Below, in pieces: positions 22,424-28,611 of a DNA stretch of 28,611 nucleotides (its first letter is position 1; every line of letters begins with the position of its first letter). The notes under the pieces are model-generated. The model saw nothing but the letters and a program-made list of their open reading frames with translations. It did not search any database and was not told the origin of the DNA. A program made the translations under genes and the position numbers. Origin of the DNA: DATNBT01 sp964579765 (GTDB lineage: Bacteria > Acidobacteriota > Vicinamibacteria > Vicinamibacterales > CAVVIG01); contig CAZOIK010000193.1 in NCBI GenBank assembly GCA_964579765.1, positions 1 through 28,611 of the forward strand, in the 5' to 3' direction.

Positions 22424-23410
22424 CTAATTGCGTGACGCGGCAGCCGCGCGCGCGTCGGCCGCGCGCGACGCGGTCAGCATGTTCCGCATCGCGTAGTTGC
22501 CCTCGTGGCACGCGTACTCGAACATGCCCTCCGGCTGCGGCTGCAGATCGAGCGCCGCCGTCCAGGGCCGCGCCCACGTGTCCGGGTCTGCGACGGTCAC
22601 TTCATAGCGCAGGCCGCCGTCCGGCGTCCGCGTGAAGCGCTCGACGAGATGCAGGCCGGCGCCCGATCCGCGGTACTCGTCCTTCGCGTTGAAGTTCGTG
22701 ACGTCCACGACGAGGGTGTCGCCCTCCCAGTGGCCGCGCGAGTCGCCGAGATACAGTCGAACGTCGGACGGCACATGCGGCCGCGGCGTCGTCGGGATGA
22801 CGCGCGTCTCGTGGATCATCTCGTACGTGATCGCGACAACCCCCGGGCTCTGCACGATGCGCGTGTTGGCGTTGTAGATGGTCGGAAAGATCGCGCTCGG
22901 GACGCCGCGCGTGATGCACCGCTGATAGAGGCCCATGTTTTCCGGTCCGTCGAACGGCCCGTTGTCGAGCGCGCCGCGGCCCGCGGCCAGCCGGCGCCGC
23001 ACGCCGGCCGGCGAGGTCGGCGGAATCCGCCCGTCGGGCGGATCGATCACGATGGAGGTGCGGTGCGAGGCCTTGCCACGCTCGAGCCAGTTCGGCGGCG
23101 CCGACGTCAGCGAGCCGACCTGCCCGGCGCGCGAGGCGTCCGCGGTCTCAGGATCGAAGCGGGCGTTGTCGGTGTCGAGCTGCTGCTGCGCCTGCTTCTG
23201 GCGCTGCGCGAACTCGTCGTCGGTCAGCGTCTGCCGCGTCCCGAACTGCGCCGGCCGCTCGAAGGGCACGCCGAGCTCGGCCTGGCTCGTCCAGATGCCC
23301 TGCAGATCCGGCTCGCCCCACGGCGTGCGCGGCGCCTTCCAGCCGGCGGCCGCGAGCGAGACGAGCGCGCCCGCCACTACGATCGCCGATGCCACCAACT
23401 TCTTCGTCAT
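22424..23410 (-). CDS. Secreted protein of the PDLSGVW family (member 2), unknown function
   Basis: A 328-residue protein. MTKKLVASAIVVAGALVSLAAAG is the signal peptide. GEPDLQGIWTSQAELGVPFERP is the GxPDLxGxW motif with a longer middle region than in member 1, including FGTRQTLTDDEFAQR and a Gln-rich helix. The C-terminal half has GHWEGDTLVVDVTNFN, GLHLVERFTRT, DPDTWARPW and MFEYACHEGNYA, aligned with members 1 and 3. Cysteines occur in QRCITRG and YACHEG. It starts divergent from the cyclase gene, 55 bases apart. The longer DDEFAQRQ-type members are common in Acidobacteriota next to hydrolases; no activity is known to me. Confidence 0.8.
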   Translation of the reverse strand: MTKKLVASAIVVAGALVSLAAAGWKAPRTPWGEPDLQGIWTSQAELGVPFERPAQFGTRQTLTDDEFAQRQKQAQQQLDTDNARFDPETADASRAGQVGSLTSAPPNWLERGKASHRTSIVIDPPDGRIPPTSPAGVRRRLAAGRGALDNGPFDGPENMGLYQRCITRGVPSAIFPTIYNANTRIVQSPGVVAITYEMIHETRVIPTTPRPHVPSDVRLYLGDSRGHWEGDTLVVDVTNFNAKDEYRGSGAGLHLVERFTRTPDGGLRYEVTVADPDTWARPWTAALDLQPQPEGMFEYACHEGNYAMRNMLTASRAADARAAAASRN

Positions 23411-23465
23411 CGTCGTGCCCCCAGCGGATCCAAGATGGCCCGAGAATAGCACGCGAGGAGCGCAG

Positions 23466-24410
23466 ATGAAGACCACCACGATCAATCGCCGGACCTGGCT
23501 CGCGCGCACGGGCCTGCTTTCACTGGCCGCGGCGCTGGGCCTGCCCCGTTCTGCCTCCGCTCAGCCAGGCGGCGCTGCGCCGCTCTGGTCTCTGTACGAA
23601 CAGTCGCTGAAGAAGGCCAAGTACGTCGATCTGACCCACACCGTCGCGCCGCGCATCCCCGTGTGGCGCGGCTTCGGGCCGTCGAGGTTCCAGCCCGCGG
23701 TCAACCCGGCGACCCACGTTCCGTACACCTATGCCCGGGACGGATTCGAGGCCACGCGGTACGATCTCTCGACCGATCAGCTCGGCACGCAGCTCGATCC
23801 GCCCGCGCACTGGAATCCGTACTTCCCGTCGATCGACGAGCTTCCGCCCACCTTCGCCGTGCGCCCGCTCGTCGTCATTCCGATTCAGGACATGGTCGCG
23901 AAGGATTTCGGCTATCAAATGCAGGTCGAGGACATTCAGCGCTGGGAGCGCCGCTACGGCCGAATTCCGGAAGGCTCGGTCGTCTTCGTCCGTTCCGACT
24001 GGTCGAAGCGCTGGCCCGATCCCGCGCTCGCCGCGCTCACCACGTTTCCCGGCGTCTCGCTGGCCGCCGCAAAGTTTCTCCATCTCGAGCGGAAGATTCT
24101 CTTTCACGGCCACGAACCGCTCGACACCGACGACACGCCGACGCTCGAAAGCGAAGCCTGGCTCCTGCGCAACGGCTACACGCAGGCCGAAGGCGTCGCC
24201 AATCTCGACAAGGTCCCTGAGAAGGGCGCGCTCGTCACCATCGGTTATCCGAAGCTCCAGGGAGGAACGGGCGGCTTCGCTCGCTACATCGGCATCTGTC
24301 CGCCCGACTGGAGATATGGCGTCTCGGTCGGCGAGGTTCCCGAAGCGCCGCTGGCGCGCTTCACGAAGCCGCTCCGCTGGAGCAGCGCGACGGGAACGCG
24401 CCTCCGGTGA
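23466..24410 (+). CDS. Secreted cyclase-family protein (kynurenine-formamidase-like fold)
   Basis: A 314-residue protein with a Tat signal (INRRTWLARTGLLSLAAALGLPRSASA). YVDLTHTVAPRIPVW opens the putative cyclase domain (PF04199). The usual metal motif HxGTHxDxPxH reads here QLGTQLDPPAHW (105-116): two His are Gln (105, 109), while Asp111 and His115 remain. VVFVRSDWSKRW (172-183), ILFHGHEPLDTDDTPT (211-226) and ALVTIGYPKLQGGTGGFARYI (255-275) follow. Homologues with the same Gln exist in this subfamily as I remember it, so it may be an alternative site rather than damage. GAGGAG stands six bases before ATG. Confidence 0.86.
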   Translation: MKTTTINRRTWLARTGLLSLAAALGLPRSASAQPGGAAPLWSLYEQSLKKAKYVDLTHTVAPRIPVWRGFGPSRFQPAVNPATHVPYTYARDGFEATRYDLSTDQLGTQLDPPAHWNPYFPSIDELPPTFAVRPLVVIPIQDMVAKDFGYQMQVEDIQRWERRYGRIPEGSVVFVRSDWSKRWPDPALAALTTFPGVSLAAAKFLHLERKILFHGHEPLDTDDTPTLESEAWLLRNGYTQAEGVANLDKVPEKGALVTIGYPKLQGGTGGFARYIGICPPDWRYGVSVGEVPEAPLARFTKPLRWSSATGTRLR

Positions 24411-24434
24411 GTCACCGGCGCGTGCTCGCGACGC

Positions 24435-26066
24435 TTACCGGAGGCCGAGCACCACGACCGTCGCGTTGACGTCGTCGGTCGGCCAGAGGCGCGAGGTCAG
24501 CCCCGAGGCGGCGGCGACGCGCTGGCCCGCGGCGGTGCCGTACGTGATCACGCCGCCGCCGATCGCGCCGCCGATCTTCTTCGACCACAGCCGCGAGCCG
24601 CTGTCGGAGTCGAGCGCGTACAGCGTCCCGTTCATGTCGCCGAAGAGGACGATGCCGCCGGCGGTCGGGGTCACGCCGCTCGCGATCGGCGCCGGCGCCT
24701 TGAAGCGCCACTTCACCGCGCCGGTGTCCGCGTCCACGGCCGAGAACCGGCCGGCCCACTTGTCTTTGGGATCGAACGTGCCGAAGCCGACGCCTTTCGC
24801 CGTGCCGGGCCACGACTCCCCGGCTTTGACGCCCTTCACCTCGGCGTCGCTCGCGAGCGCAATCGTCACGCACCAGTCGGTCTGGCCGGCGTAGATCAGA
24901 TTGCGCGTCGGATCGAAGGCCGGGCCGTTCCACTCGGATCCGCCGACCGTGCCGGGACAGTAGTGCGCCGGCGTGGTCGTGAGCGGCGCCTCGGCGTTGA
25001 CGATCGACGTCACCGGTGTGCGATACAGACGCTTGCGGCTCGCGAGATCGAATCCGTACAGATGACCGTCTTTCGGCGTCGCCACCACCATCTTCCTGCC
25101 GCCGCGCGTCGTGAGGACGACGGGCGCCGACGAGGCGTCCCAGTCGTGGAAGTCGGGCTGCACCATCGGGTAGTAGCGCGAGACGGCGCCGGTCTTCGTG
25201 TCGATCGCGACAATCGCGCCCGTATACAGGTTCGACCCGGGCCGAAGATGCGCGGTGAAGTCGGGCGACGGATTGCCGGCCGGCACATACAGCGTCCCCG
25301 TGGACGGATCGAGCGTGTAGCTGGTCCAGGCGCCGCCGCCGGAAATCGGCACGCCGGCCAGGTTGCCCCAGCTCGCGGCGACGTCTTTCGACTGCGGCGC
25401 CGAGGGCCCGAGCGACGGGTCGGCGGCGTCCTTCGGCACGAGGTACGTCTCCCAGACGATCCGGCCGGTGCCGGCGTCGAGCGCGTACAACCGTCCCTTC
25501 ACGCCTTTCGAATCGCCGCCGGCGATGCCGACGAACACCCGGCCGTTCCACGCGATCGGCGCGGCGGGCACGGTTTCCGGTTTGCCGGCCACCTTAATCG
25601 TCGTCGCCCACTGCTGCTTTCCGGTCTTCACGTCGTAGGCGACGACGCGTCCGTCACCGGTGCCGCGGAACACGCGGCCGTCGAGATAGGCGAGGCCGCG
25701 GTTCACGCGCAGGCCCTGATTGGCGGCGGCTTCGTCATGCACGCGCCACGTCTGCTTGCACGTGTCGGCATCGAGCGCGAAGGTATCCGTGTCGGTGGTG
25801 CCGAGCAACTGCCCGCCGACTTCGATCAACCCCGTCTGAAAGTTTCCGCGCGCGCCGACGTCATAAGTGCACAGCACGGTGAGCCGCGCCACGCTGCCGC
25901 GATCGATCTGCGAGAGCGGCGCGTAGCGGTCGGACGTCAGCGTGCGGTTGTAGCTGGCCCACTGGCCTGCGGCCGGCCCGGCGGACTGCTGGGCGACGAC
26001 GCCGCGCGCGCTCGCGGCGGCGGCGACAACGACGACGGCGAGCCAGGATGGATGTCTATGCCGCAT
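24435..26066 (-). CDS. Secreted PQQ-binding-like beta-propeller protein (quinoprotein dehydrogenase-like)
   Basis: A 543-residue exported propeller with a signal peptide (MRHRHPSWLAVVVVAAAASARGVVAQ). ASYNRTLTSDRYAPLSQIDRGSVARL is the standard opening of PQQ alcohol dehydrogenase-type proteins. Tryptophan-docking blades follow: GRLYALDAGTGRIVWET, GAIVAIDTKTGAVSRYYPM, HLYGFDLASRKRLY, FSAVDADTGAVKWRF and GTLYALDSDSGSRLWSKK. FHDWDASSAPVV and GGSEWNGPAFDP are typical active-site-side loops. The adjacent-Cys disulfide of classical alcohol dehydrogenases is missing, and there is no cytochrome domain. It starts at 26066 with AGGTGA upstream. It may use an electron acceptor elsewhere. Confidence 0.87.
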   Translation of the reverse strand: MRHRHPSWLAVVVVAAAASARGVVAQQSAGPAAGQWASYNRTLTSDRYAPLSQIDRGSVARLTVLCTYDVGARGNFQTGLIEVGGQLLGTTDTDTFALDADTCKQTWRVHDEAAANQGLRVNRGLAYLDGRVFRGTGDGRVVAYDVKTGKQQWATTIKVAGKPETVPAAPIAWNGRVFVGIAGGDSKGVKGRLYALDAGTGRIVWETYLVPKDAADPSLGPSAPQSKDVAASWGNLAGVPISGGGAWTSYTLDPSTGTLYVPAGNPSPDFTAHLRPGSNLYTGAIVAIDTKTGAVSRYYPMVQPDFHDWDASSAPVVLTTRGGRKMVVATPKDGHLYGFDLASRKRLYRTPVTSIVNAEAPLTTTPAHYCPGTVGGSEWNGPAFDPTRNLIYAGQTDWCVTIALASDAEVKGVKAGESWPGTAKGVGFGTFDPKDKWAGRFSAVDADTGAVKWRFKAPAPIASGVTPTAGGIVLFGDMNGTLYALDSDSGSRLWSKKIGGAIGGGVITYGTAAGQRVAAASGLTSRLWPTDDVNATVVVLGLR

Positions 26067-26184
26067 GCATCACCTCGAATGAGACAGGGGCTGTTCGGGC
26101 CGGATTGTAGCGCGTCGAGAGGCACATCGACTGCGGCAGCCACCTTGACGGGGCTTCCGGCGGCTCCCCGGGAGCCGCCAGCAC

Positions 26185-26479
26185 GATCCCGACGGCCGCC
26201 GGCTGGATCCCAGCGGCATCCCGTGCGATTCCCGACGCTGCCCGTCGCATCCCGGCGGCTGCCCGCCAGATCACAACGGGTGCCCGCTAGATTGCGGCGG
26301 CTGCTCGCCAGATCACGATGGCTACTCGTGCGATCCTGACGGCTGTCCGCGCGATCCCCAGCCGCTGCCCGCGCGATCCCGACAACTGTCCGCTCGAGCC
26401 CACCGGCTGCCCGCGCGATCCCGACGGCTGGCCGCTCGATCCCAGCGGCCGCCCGCCGGATCCCGGCCACCGTCAGCGC
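26185..26479. repeat. 21-bp minisatellite, 14 units
   Basis: Tandem degenerate 21-base units start at 26185, 26206, 26227, 26248, 26269, 26290, 26311, 26332, 26353 (22 bases), 26375, 26396, 26417, 26438 and 26459. The consensus begins GATCCCGACGGC and continues TGCCCGCGC. Ten of 14 units start with GATC. A weaker unit may precede at 26164. It fills the intergenic gap 26067-26535, which otherwise holds nothing I recognise. Several frames are open across it because 21 is a multiple of three. Confidence 0.92.
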
Positions 26480-26535
26480 GAAGAGCTCGAAGAACTAGTG
26501 ATGGTACCGCGGACCGCGGGGAAAACGGCGGGGCG

Positions 26536-26898
26536 TCAGTCGGATCCGGCTGCCGGCGCGCGCGACTGCCTGGCGCGCGGATCGATGAGCGGACGACCAG
26601 CGGCGGCGCGTTCGTCGGTGTCGAGCATCGCGATCTGATCGCTGCGGCGCGTGGCCCACCCCGCCGGCGCGTCGAGGACTTCCCCGCCGCGAATCCACCG
26701 GGCGACGTCGTCGAACACGCCCATCAGGCCGTGTCTGCGCGGGCGCGCTGGCCTCGCCCCGCGGCAAAACCGGCGGCGCTCCTCCACCGGCAGCCACGTC
26801 GTGAGCAAGGCGTAATGCTCGGAAATGCACCGGGGGCACCGGTCTTCGGCGTGGACTTCTTCACAATCGAGGCACAGACGGGCGACGCGCAGCTGCAT
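26536..26898 (-). CDS. Small zinc-ribbon-like protein, 120 aa
   Basis: Starts MQLRVARLCLDCEEVHAEDRCPRCISEHY. Two CxxC pairs (Cys9/Cys12 and Cys21/Cys24) form a compact zinc knuckle of the rubredoxin/ribbon type. The middle (ALLTTWLPVEERRRF) resembles a strand-helix packing against it. The remainder is arginine-rich and includes GVFDDVARWIRGGEVLD. No signal peptide or enzyme motif is visible. It could bind zinc or nucleic acid. The start ATG has no strong Shine-Dalgarno. It lies between the minisatellite and the hydratase-like gene, on the same strand as both its neighbours. Confidence 0.72.
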   Translation of the reverse strand: MQLRVARLCLDCEEVHAEDRCPRCISEHYALLTTWLPVEERRRFCRGARPARPRRHGLMGVFDDVARWIRGGEVLDAPAGWATRRSDQIAMLDTDERAAAGRPLIDPRARQSRAPAAGSD

Positions 26899-27016
26899 GG
26901 TGTGACGGGCTCATCCGCAACGGCGATGCCACGCGCGAGGGCTGAAATCCCGCGTCCGCGCGCGTCTTGCCGTCCGCGCGTCACTCGGAAACAGGACACG
27001 TCTTTACGATTCTGTC

Positions 27017-27040
27017 GGCAGGCCCGAAGGCCTGCACTAC
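27017..27040 (-). repeat. GTAG-headed palindrome overlapping the hydratase stop codon
   Basis: On the minus strand, GTAGTG then CAGGCCTTCGGGCCTGCC. The TAG of the head (27039-27037) is the stop codon of the hydratase-like gene. Loop TTCG instead of TTCA. Confidence 0.78.
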
Positions 27041-27822
27041 ACAAATGCGACCTCAACCGTTCCCAGCACGCCGAACTCGCACCTCACGCGATCGCCGGGC
27101 ACGATCGGCATCGGCGTCAGGCAGGTGCCGGTCGTCACGACCTGACCGGCCCGCAACGGGATGTTCAGCTGCGACAGCTCGTTGACCAGCCACACGAGCG
27201 CGTCGCGCGGATCGCCGAGGACGTTCGCGCCGACGCCCTCGTGCGCGGCGTGTCCGGCGACGGCGCCGGCGACAGGGTGCGCGGCGAGATCGATCGCGCG
27301 CCACGCGTCCGGCGCCGCCGGCCCGAGAACGAACTGATGCGCGCACGCGTTGTCGGCAATCAGCTGCGCGGCGCCGACCGCGGTGAAGTCCACGTAGCGT
27401 GAGTCGGGCACCTCAATCGCGGGATGCATTGTCGCCACGCGGCTCAGGACGTCGCGGACGGCGTAGCCCTCCGCACGCGGCGGCAGGTCGGCCGCCAGGC
27501 GGAACGCAAACTCCGCTTCCGCCACGCGCATGTGGTTGCCGCCAAACGGCAGCCGGCTGCCGCTGCCGACGACGCGCTCGGCCAGGAGCCGTCCGGCCAT
27601 GGGACCATCGACCGCGATGTGCGCCTGCCCTGCCTTGCTGGTGGCGGCGATCTTCCAGCCGAACAGCGGAAACGCGCTCCGCCGCTCGACGCGGGCTTGA
27701 ATCGCGTAGCCCTCGCCGCGCGTGCGCGGGCGCACGTCGCGCGGCAGTTCGACCACGCGCCCGCCACGCTCCCATTCGGTCCAGAGCAGATCGGACGCCG
27801 TCTGCAGTTGTTCGTCGGTCAT
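27037..27822 (-). CDS. 2-keto-4-pentenoate hydratase-like protein (FAH fold)
   Basis: A 261-residue cytoplasmic protein related to MhpD-type hydratases of aromatic meta-cleavage pathways and to the fumarylacetoacetate hydrolase fold. GWKIAATS (56-63, Lys57), VAEAEFAFRL (100-109, Glu102 and Glu104) and HPAIEVPDSRY (133-143, Glu137) carry the metal and catalytic residues of the family. GPAAPDAW, GANVLGDPRDALVWLVNEL and VTTGTCLTPMPIVPGDRVRCEFG are conserved. No aromatic ring-cleavage genes are adjacent, so its pathway is unclear. The ATG at 27822 directly touches a T6 run of a hairpin and has no Shine-Dalgarno. Confidence 0.87.
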   Translation of the reverse strand: MTDEQLQTASDLLWTEWERGGRVVELPRDVRPRTRGEGYAIQARVERRSAFPLFGWKIAATSKAGQAHIAVDGPMAGRLLAERVVGSGSRLPFGGNHMRVAEAEFAFRLAADLPPRAEGYAVRDVLSRVATMHPAIEVPDSRYVDFTAVGAAQLIADNACAHQFVLGPAAPDAWRAIDLAAHPVAGAVAGHAAHEGVGANVLGDPRDALVWLVNELSQLNIPLRAGQVVTTGTCLTPMPIVPGDRVRCEFGVLGTVEVAFV

Positions 27823-27850
27823 AAAAAAGGCGGCCCAGAAAGGGCCGCCC
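27823..27850 (-). terminator. Intrinsic-terminator-like hairpin touching the next start codon
   Basis: On the minus strand, GGCGGCCC, loop TTTCT, GGGCCGCC and then TTTTTT. The stem is eight G-C pairs. Six T follow and run straight into ATG of the hydratase-like gene. The hairpin itself is the REP-like palindrome of the GTAGGGCGGCCC type (head at 27853). It lies downstream of the secreted protein gene ending at 27877 and would stop its transcripts. Confidence 0.6.
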
Positions 27851-27853
27851 TAC
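27829..27853 (-). repeat. GTAG-headed palindrome, long-stem type
   Basis: GTAGGGCGGCCC, TTTCT, GGGCCGCC on the minus strand. It is the same type as 19914-19938, with a perfect stem. It doubles as the hairpin of the terminator-like structure. Confidence 0.75.
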
Positions 27854-27879
27854 TTCAAACTTCTTACTTCTAACTTCTA
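27852..27879 (-). repeat. Four 7-bp units after a stop codon
   Basis: Minus strand TAGAAGT, TAGAAGT, AAGAAGT, TTGAAGT. The first unit begins at the TAG stop of the secreted protein gene and the last runs into the GTAG palindrome. It is AT-richer than the surroundings. Confidence 0.7.
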
Positions 27880-28611
27880 CTCCGCCTTGCGCGGCCCGAA
27901 GAGCGGCTGGTCGAAGTCGTCCTTGAGGCGCTGCAGGTACTTGTTGTTCTCCTGGCAGATGTACTCGGACAACTCCGCGTTGGGCCGCCACGGAATGTCC
28001 CACGCGACGCGGAACGGCTTCGTGTACGCGCCGGGATCGTCGATCAGCGCTTCGTAGTGCAGGCGGTTCTTGTTCGGCCGCGTGAAGCGCTCGACGACGT
28101 GGAGCTGGTCGGTGTGCGGGTGGCCGAAGTAGTCGAGCCAGGTTTCTTCGTTGAAGCCGACGACGTCCACGACGAGCGCGTCGCCGTCGTAGTGGCCGAC
28201 CGAGTGGCCGAGATACGTCGGGTTGAGCGCGTCGCCCGTCGGATGCGGACGGCCGTCCATGTAGATTTCGCGCCAGATGTGCGTCGCGCCCTCGAAGATC
28301 ATGATGACGCGCTTCTGTTCCGGCAGCTGGATGATCTCCGCCGGATACGGCGTCGCCATCAGGCGCGGCCCGCCGGGCGGCAGGCAGTAGCCTTCGGGGT
28401 CGTACTTGGAGTTGTTGCGCGAGTTGTAGTCGTAGACCGCCGCGGCCCACGGCTGAAACGGCACCCACGGCTCCGACTTCGCGCCGCCACGTCCGCCGCC
28501 GCCGGCCGTGCCTTCACCGCCGCCGAGCGGCGCGCCGGCGCGCCCGCGGGCGCCGCGTCCACGGCCGAACTCCGGCTGCGGCGCGAGGGGCGCGCCGTTG
28601 TCGTCGACAAC
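27877..28611 (-). CDS. Secreted PDLSGVW-family protein (member 3), 5' end outside window
   Basis: 244 codons are visible; the frame is open to the right edge, so the start and signal peptide are not seen. The first 50 residues are Gly/Arg/Ala-rich (EFGRGRGARGRAGAPLGGGE), an unusual low-complexity linker. MQPW-like VPFQPWAAAVYDYNS and YCLPPGGPRLMATPYPAEIIQLP then follow, and the shared C-terminal part: GHSVGHYDGDALVVDVVGFN, DQLHVVERFTRP, DDPGAYTKPF and LSEYICQENNKYLQ. It aligns with members 1 and 2 in order and spacing. It ends with TAG followed by heptamer repeats and a terminator-like hairpin. Function is unknown. Confidence 0.83.
   Translation of the reverse strand, partial: VVDDNGAPLAPQPEFGRGRGARGRAGAPLGGGEGTAGGGGRGGAKSEPWVPFQPWAAAVYDYNSRNNSKYDPEGYCLPPGGPRLMATPYPAEIIQLPEQKRVIMIFEGATHIWREIYMDGRPHPTGDALNPTYLGHSVGHYDGDALVVDVVGFNEETWLDYFGHPHTDQLHVVERFTRPNKNRLHYEALIDDPGAYTKPFRVAWDIPWRPNAELSEYICQENNKYLQRLKDDFDQPLFGPRKAE

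Noticed and set aside
25937..26470. Minus-strand frame with heptad-like AGIRRAA repeats that could be a repeat protein
   Set aside because: The repeats are the 21-bp minisatellite read in one frame. Another frame on the same strand and two on the other are also open. The frame then runs antisense-like into the quinoprotein start, and no ribosome site is visible.
26185..26479. Possible CRISPR array
   Set aside because: Units are tandem and abutting with no spacers, and no cas gene is nearby.
26318..26638. Plus-strand frame with CPRDPDG-like heptapeptides
   Set aside because: It is the same minisatellite, interrupted by a 22-base unit that breaks frame. The rest runs antisense to the zinc-ribbon-like gene.

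Overview
This is a 28.6 kb stretch of a GC-rich bacterial chromosome. The content is a core metK end, a sugar-phosphate operon, and many secreted quinoproteins, amidohydrolases, MBL-fold enzymes and secreted proteins with a GxPDLxGxW motif. That mix resembles soil Acidobacteriota of the Vicinamibacteria type. This placement is inferred from gene content and style only; no rRNA or other marker gene is present. I found no tRNA, rRNA, CRISPR array, phage or transposase gene.

Layout. 1-2332: the 3' end of metK, a small lysine/alanine-rich secreted protein, a zinc-dependent phospholipase C-like protein and a 58-residue membrane protein. 2372-5590: a tight, overlapping gnd-pgl-zwf operon holding all three oxidative pentose-phosphate steps. 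5594-7074: a translationally coupled methyltransferase / secreted-protein pair, divergent from a 72-residue membrane protein. 7109-13499: a cupin, a histidine-kinase remnant, a sugar dehydrogenase-like quinoprotein, a carboxylesterase interrupted by an in-frame stop, an Fsr-type MFS exporter and a secreted amidohydrolase. 13545-17283 (minus): an exported lipoprotein hydrolase, an MBL-fold hydrolase, an NHL propeller and a membrane-anchored PEBP-like protein. 17371-21880 (plus): an esterase, a small secreted protein, an SMP-30 lactonase-like propeller, a secreted protein of unknown family and a second MBL-fold enzyme. 21899-28611: a VOC protein, two more members of the unknown secreted family, a cyclase, a PQQ-propeller protein, a 21-bp minisatellite, a small zinc-binding protein and a 2-keto-4-pentenoate hydratase-like enzyme. 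Most products from 7.8 kb onward carry signal peptides, so this half looks like a periplasmic or extracytoplasmic degradation toolkit. Individual substrates cannot be read from sequence.

The most unusual content is non-coding. (1) A two-hairpin element of about 65-90 bp occurs four times (9064-9150, 12085-12171, 15141-15224, 20699-20762). Each copy lies just upstream of the start codon of a secreted-protein gene and in the same orientation. Both stems show paired base changes between copies, which suggests a structured 5' leader RNA. (2) A REP-like family of palindromes headed by GTAG occurs in at least ten places. The head supplies the stop codon of four genes, and two copies are read into signal-peptide n-regions. 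One site (415-466) is an inverted pair resembling a REPIN. (3) A 14-unit, 21-bp minisatellite lies at 26185-26479, most units starting with GATC. (4) An intrinsic-terminator-like hairpin has its T-tract directly touching the ATG of the next gene (27823-27850).
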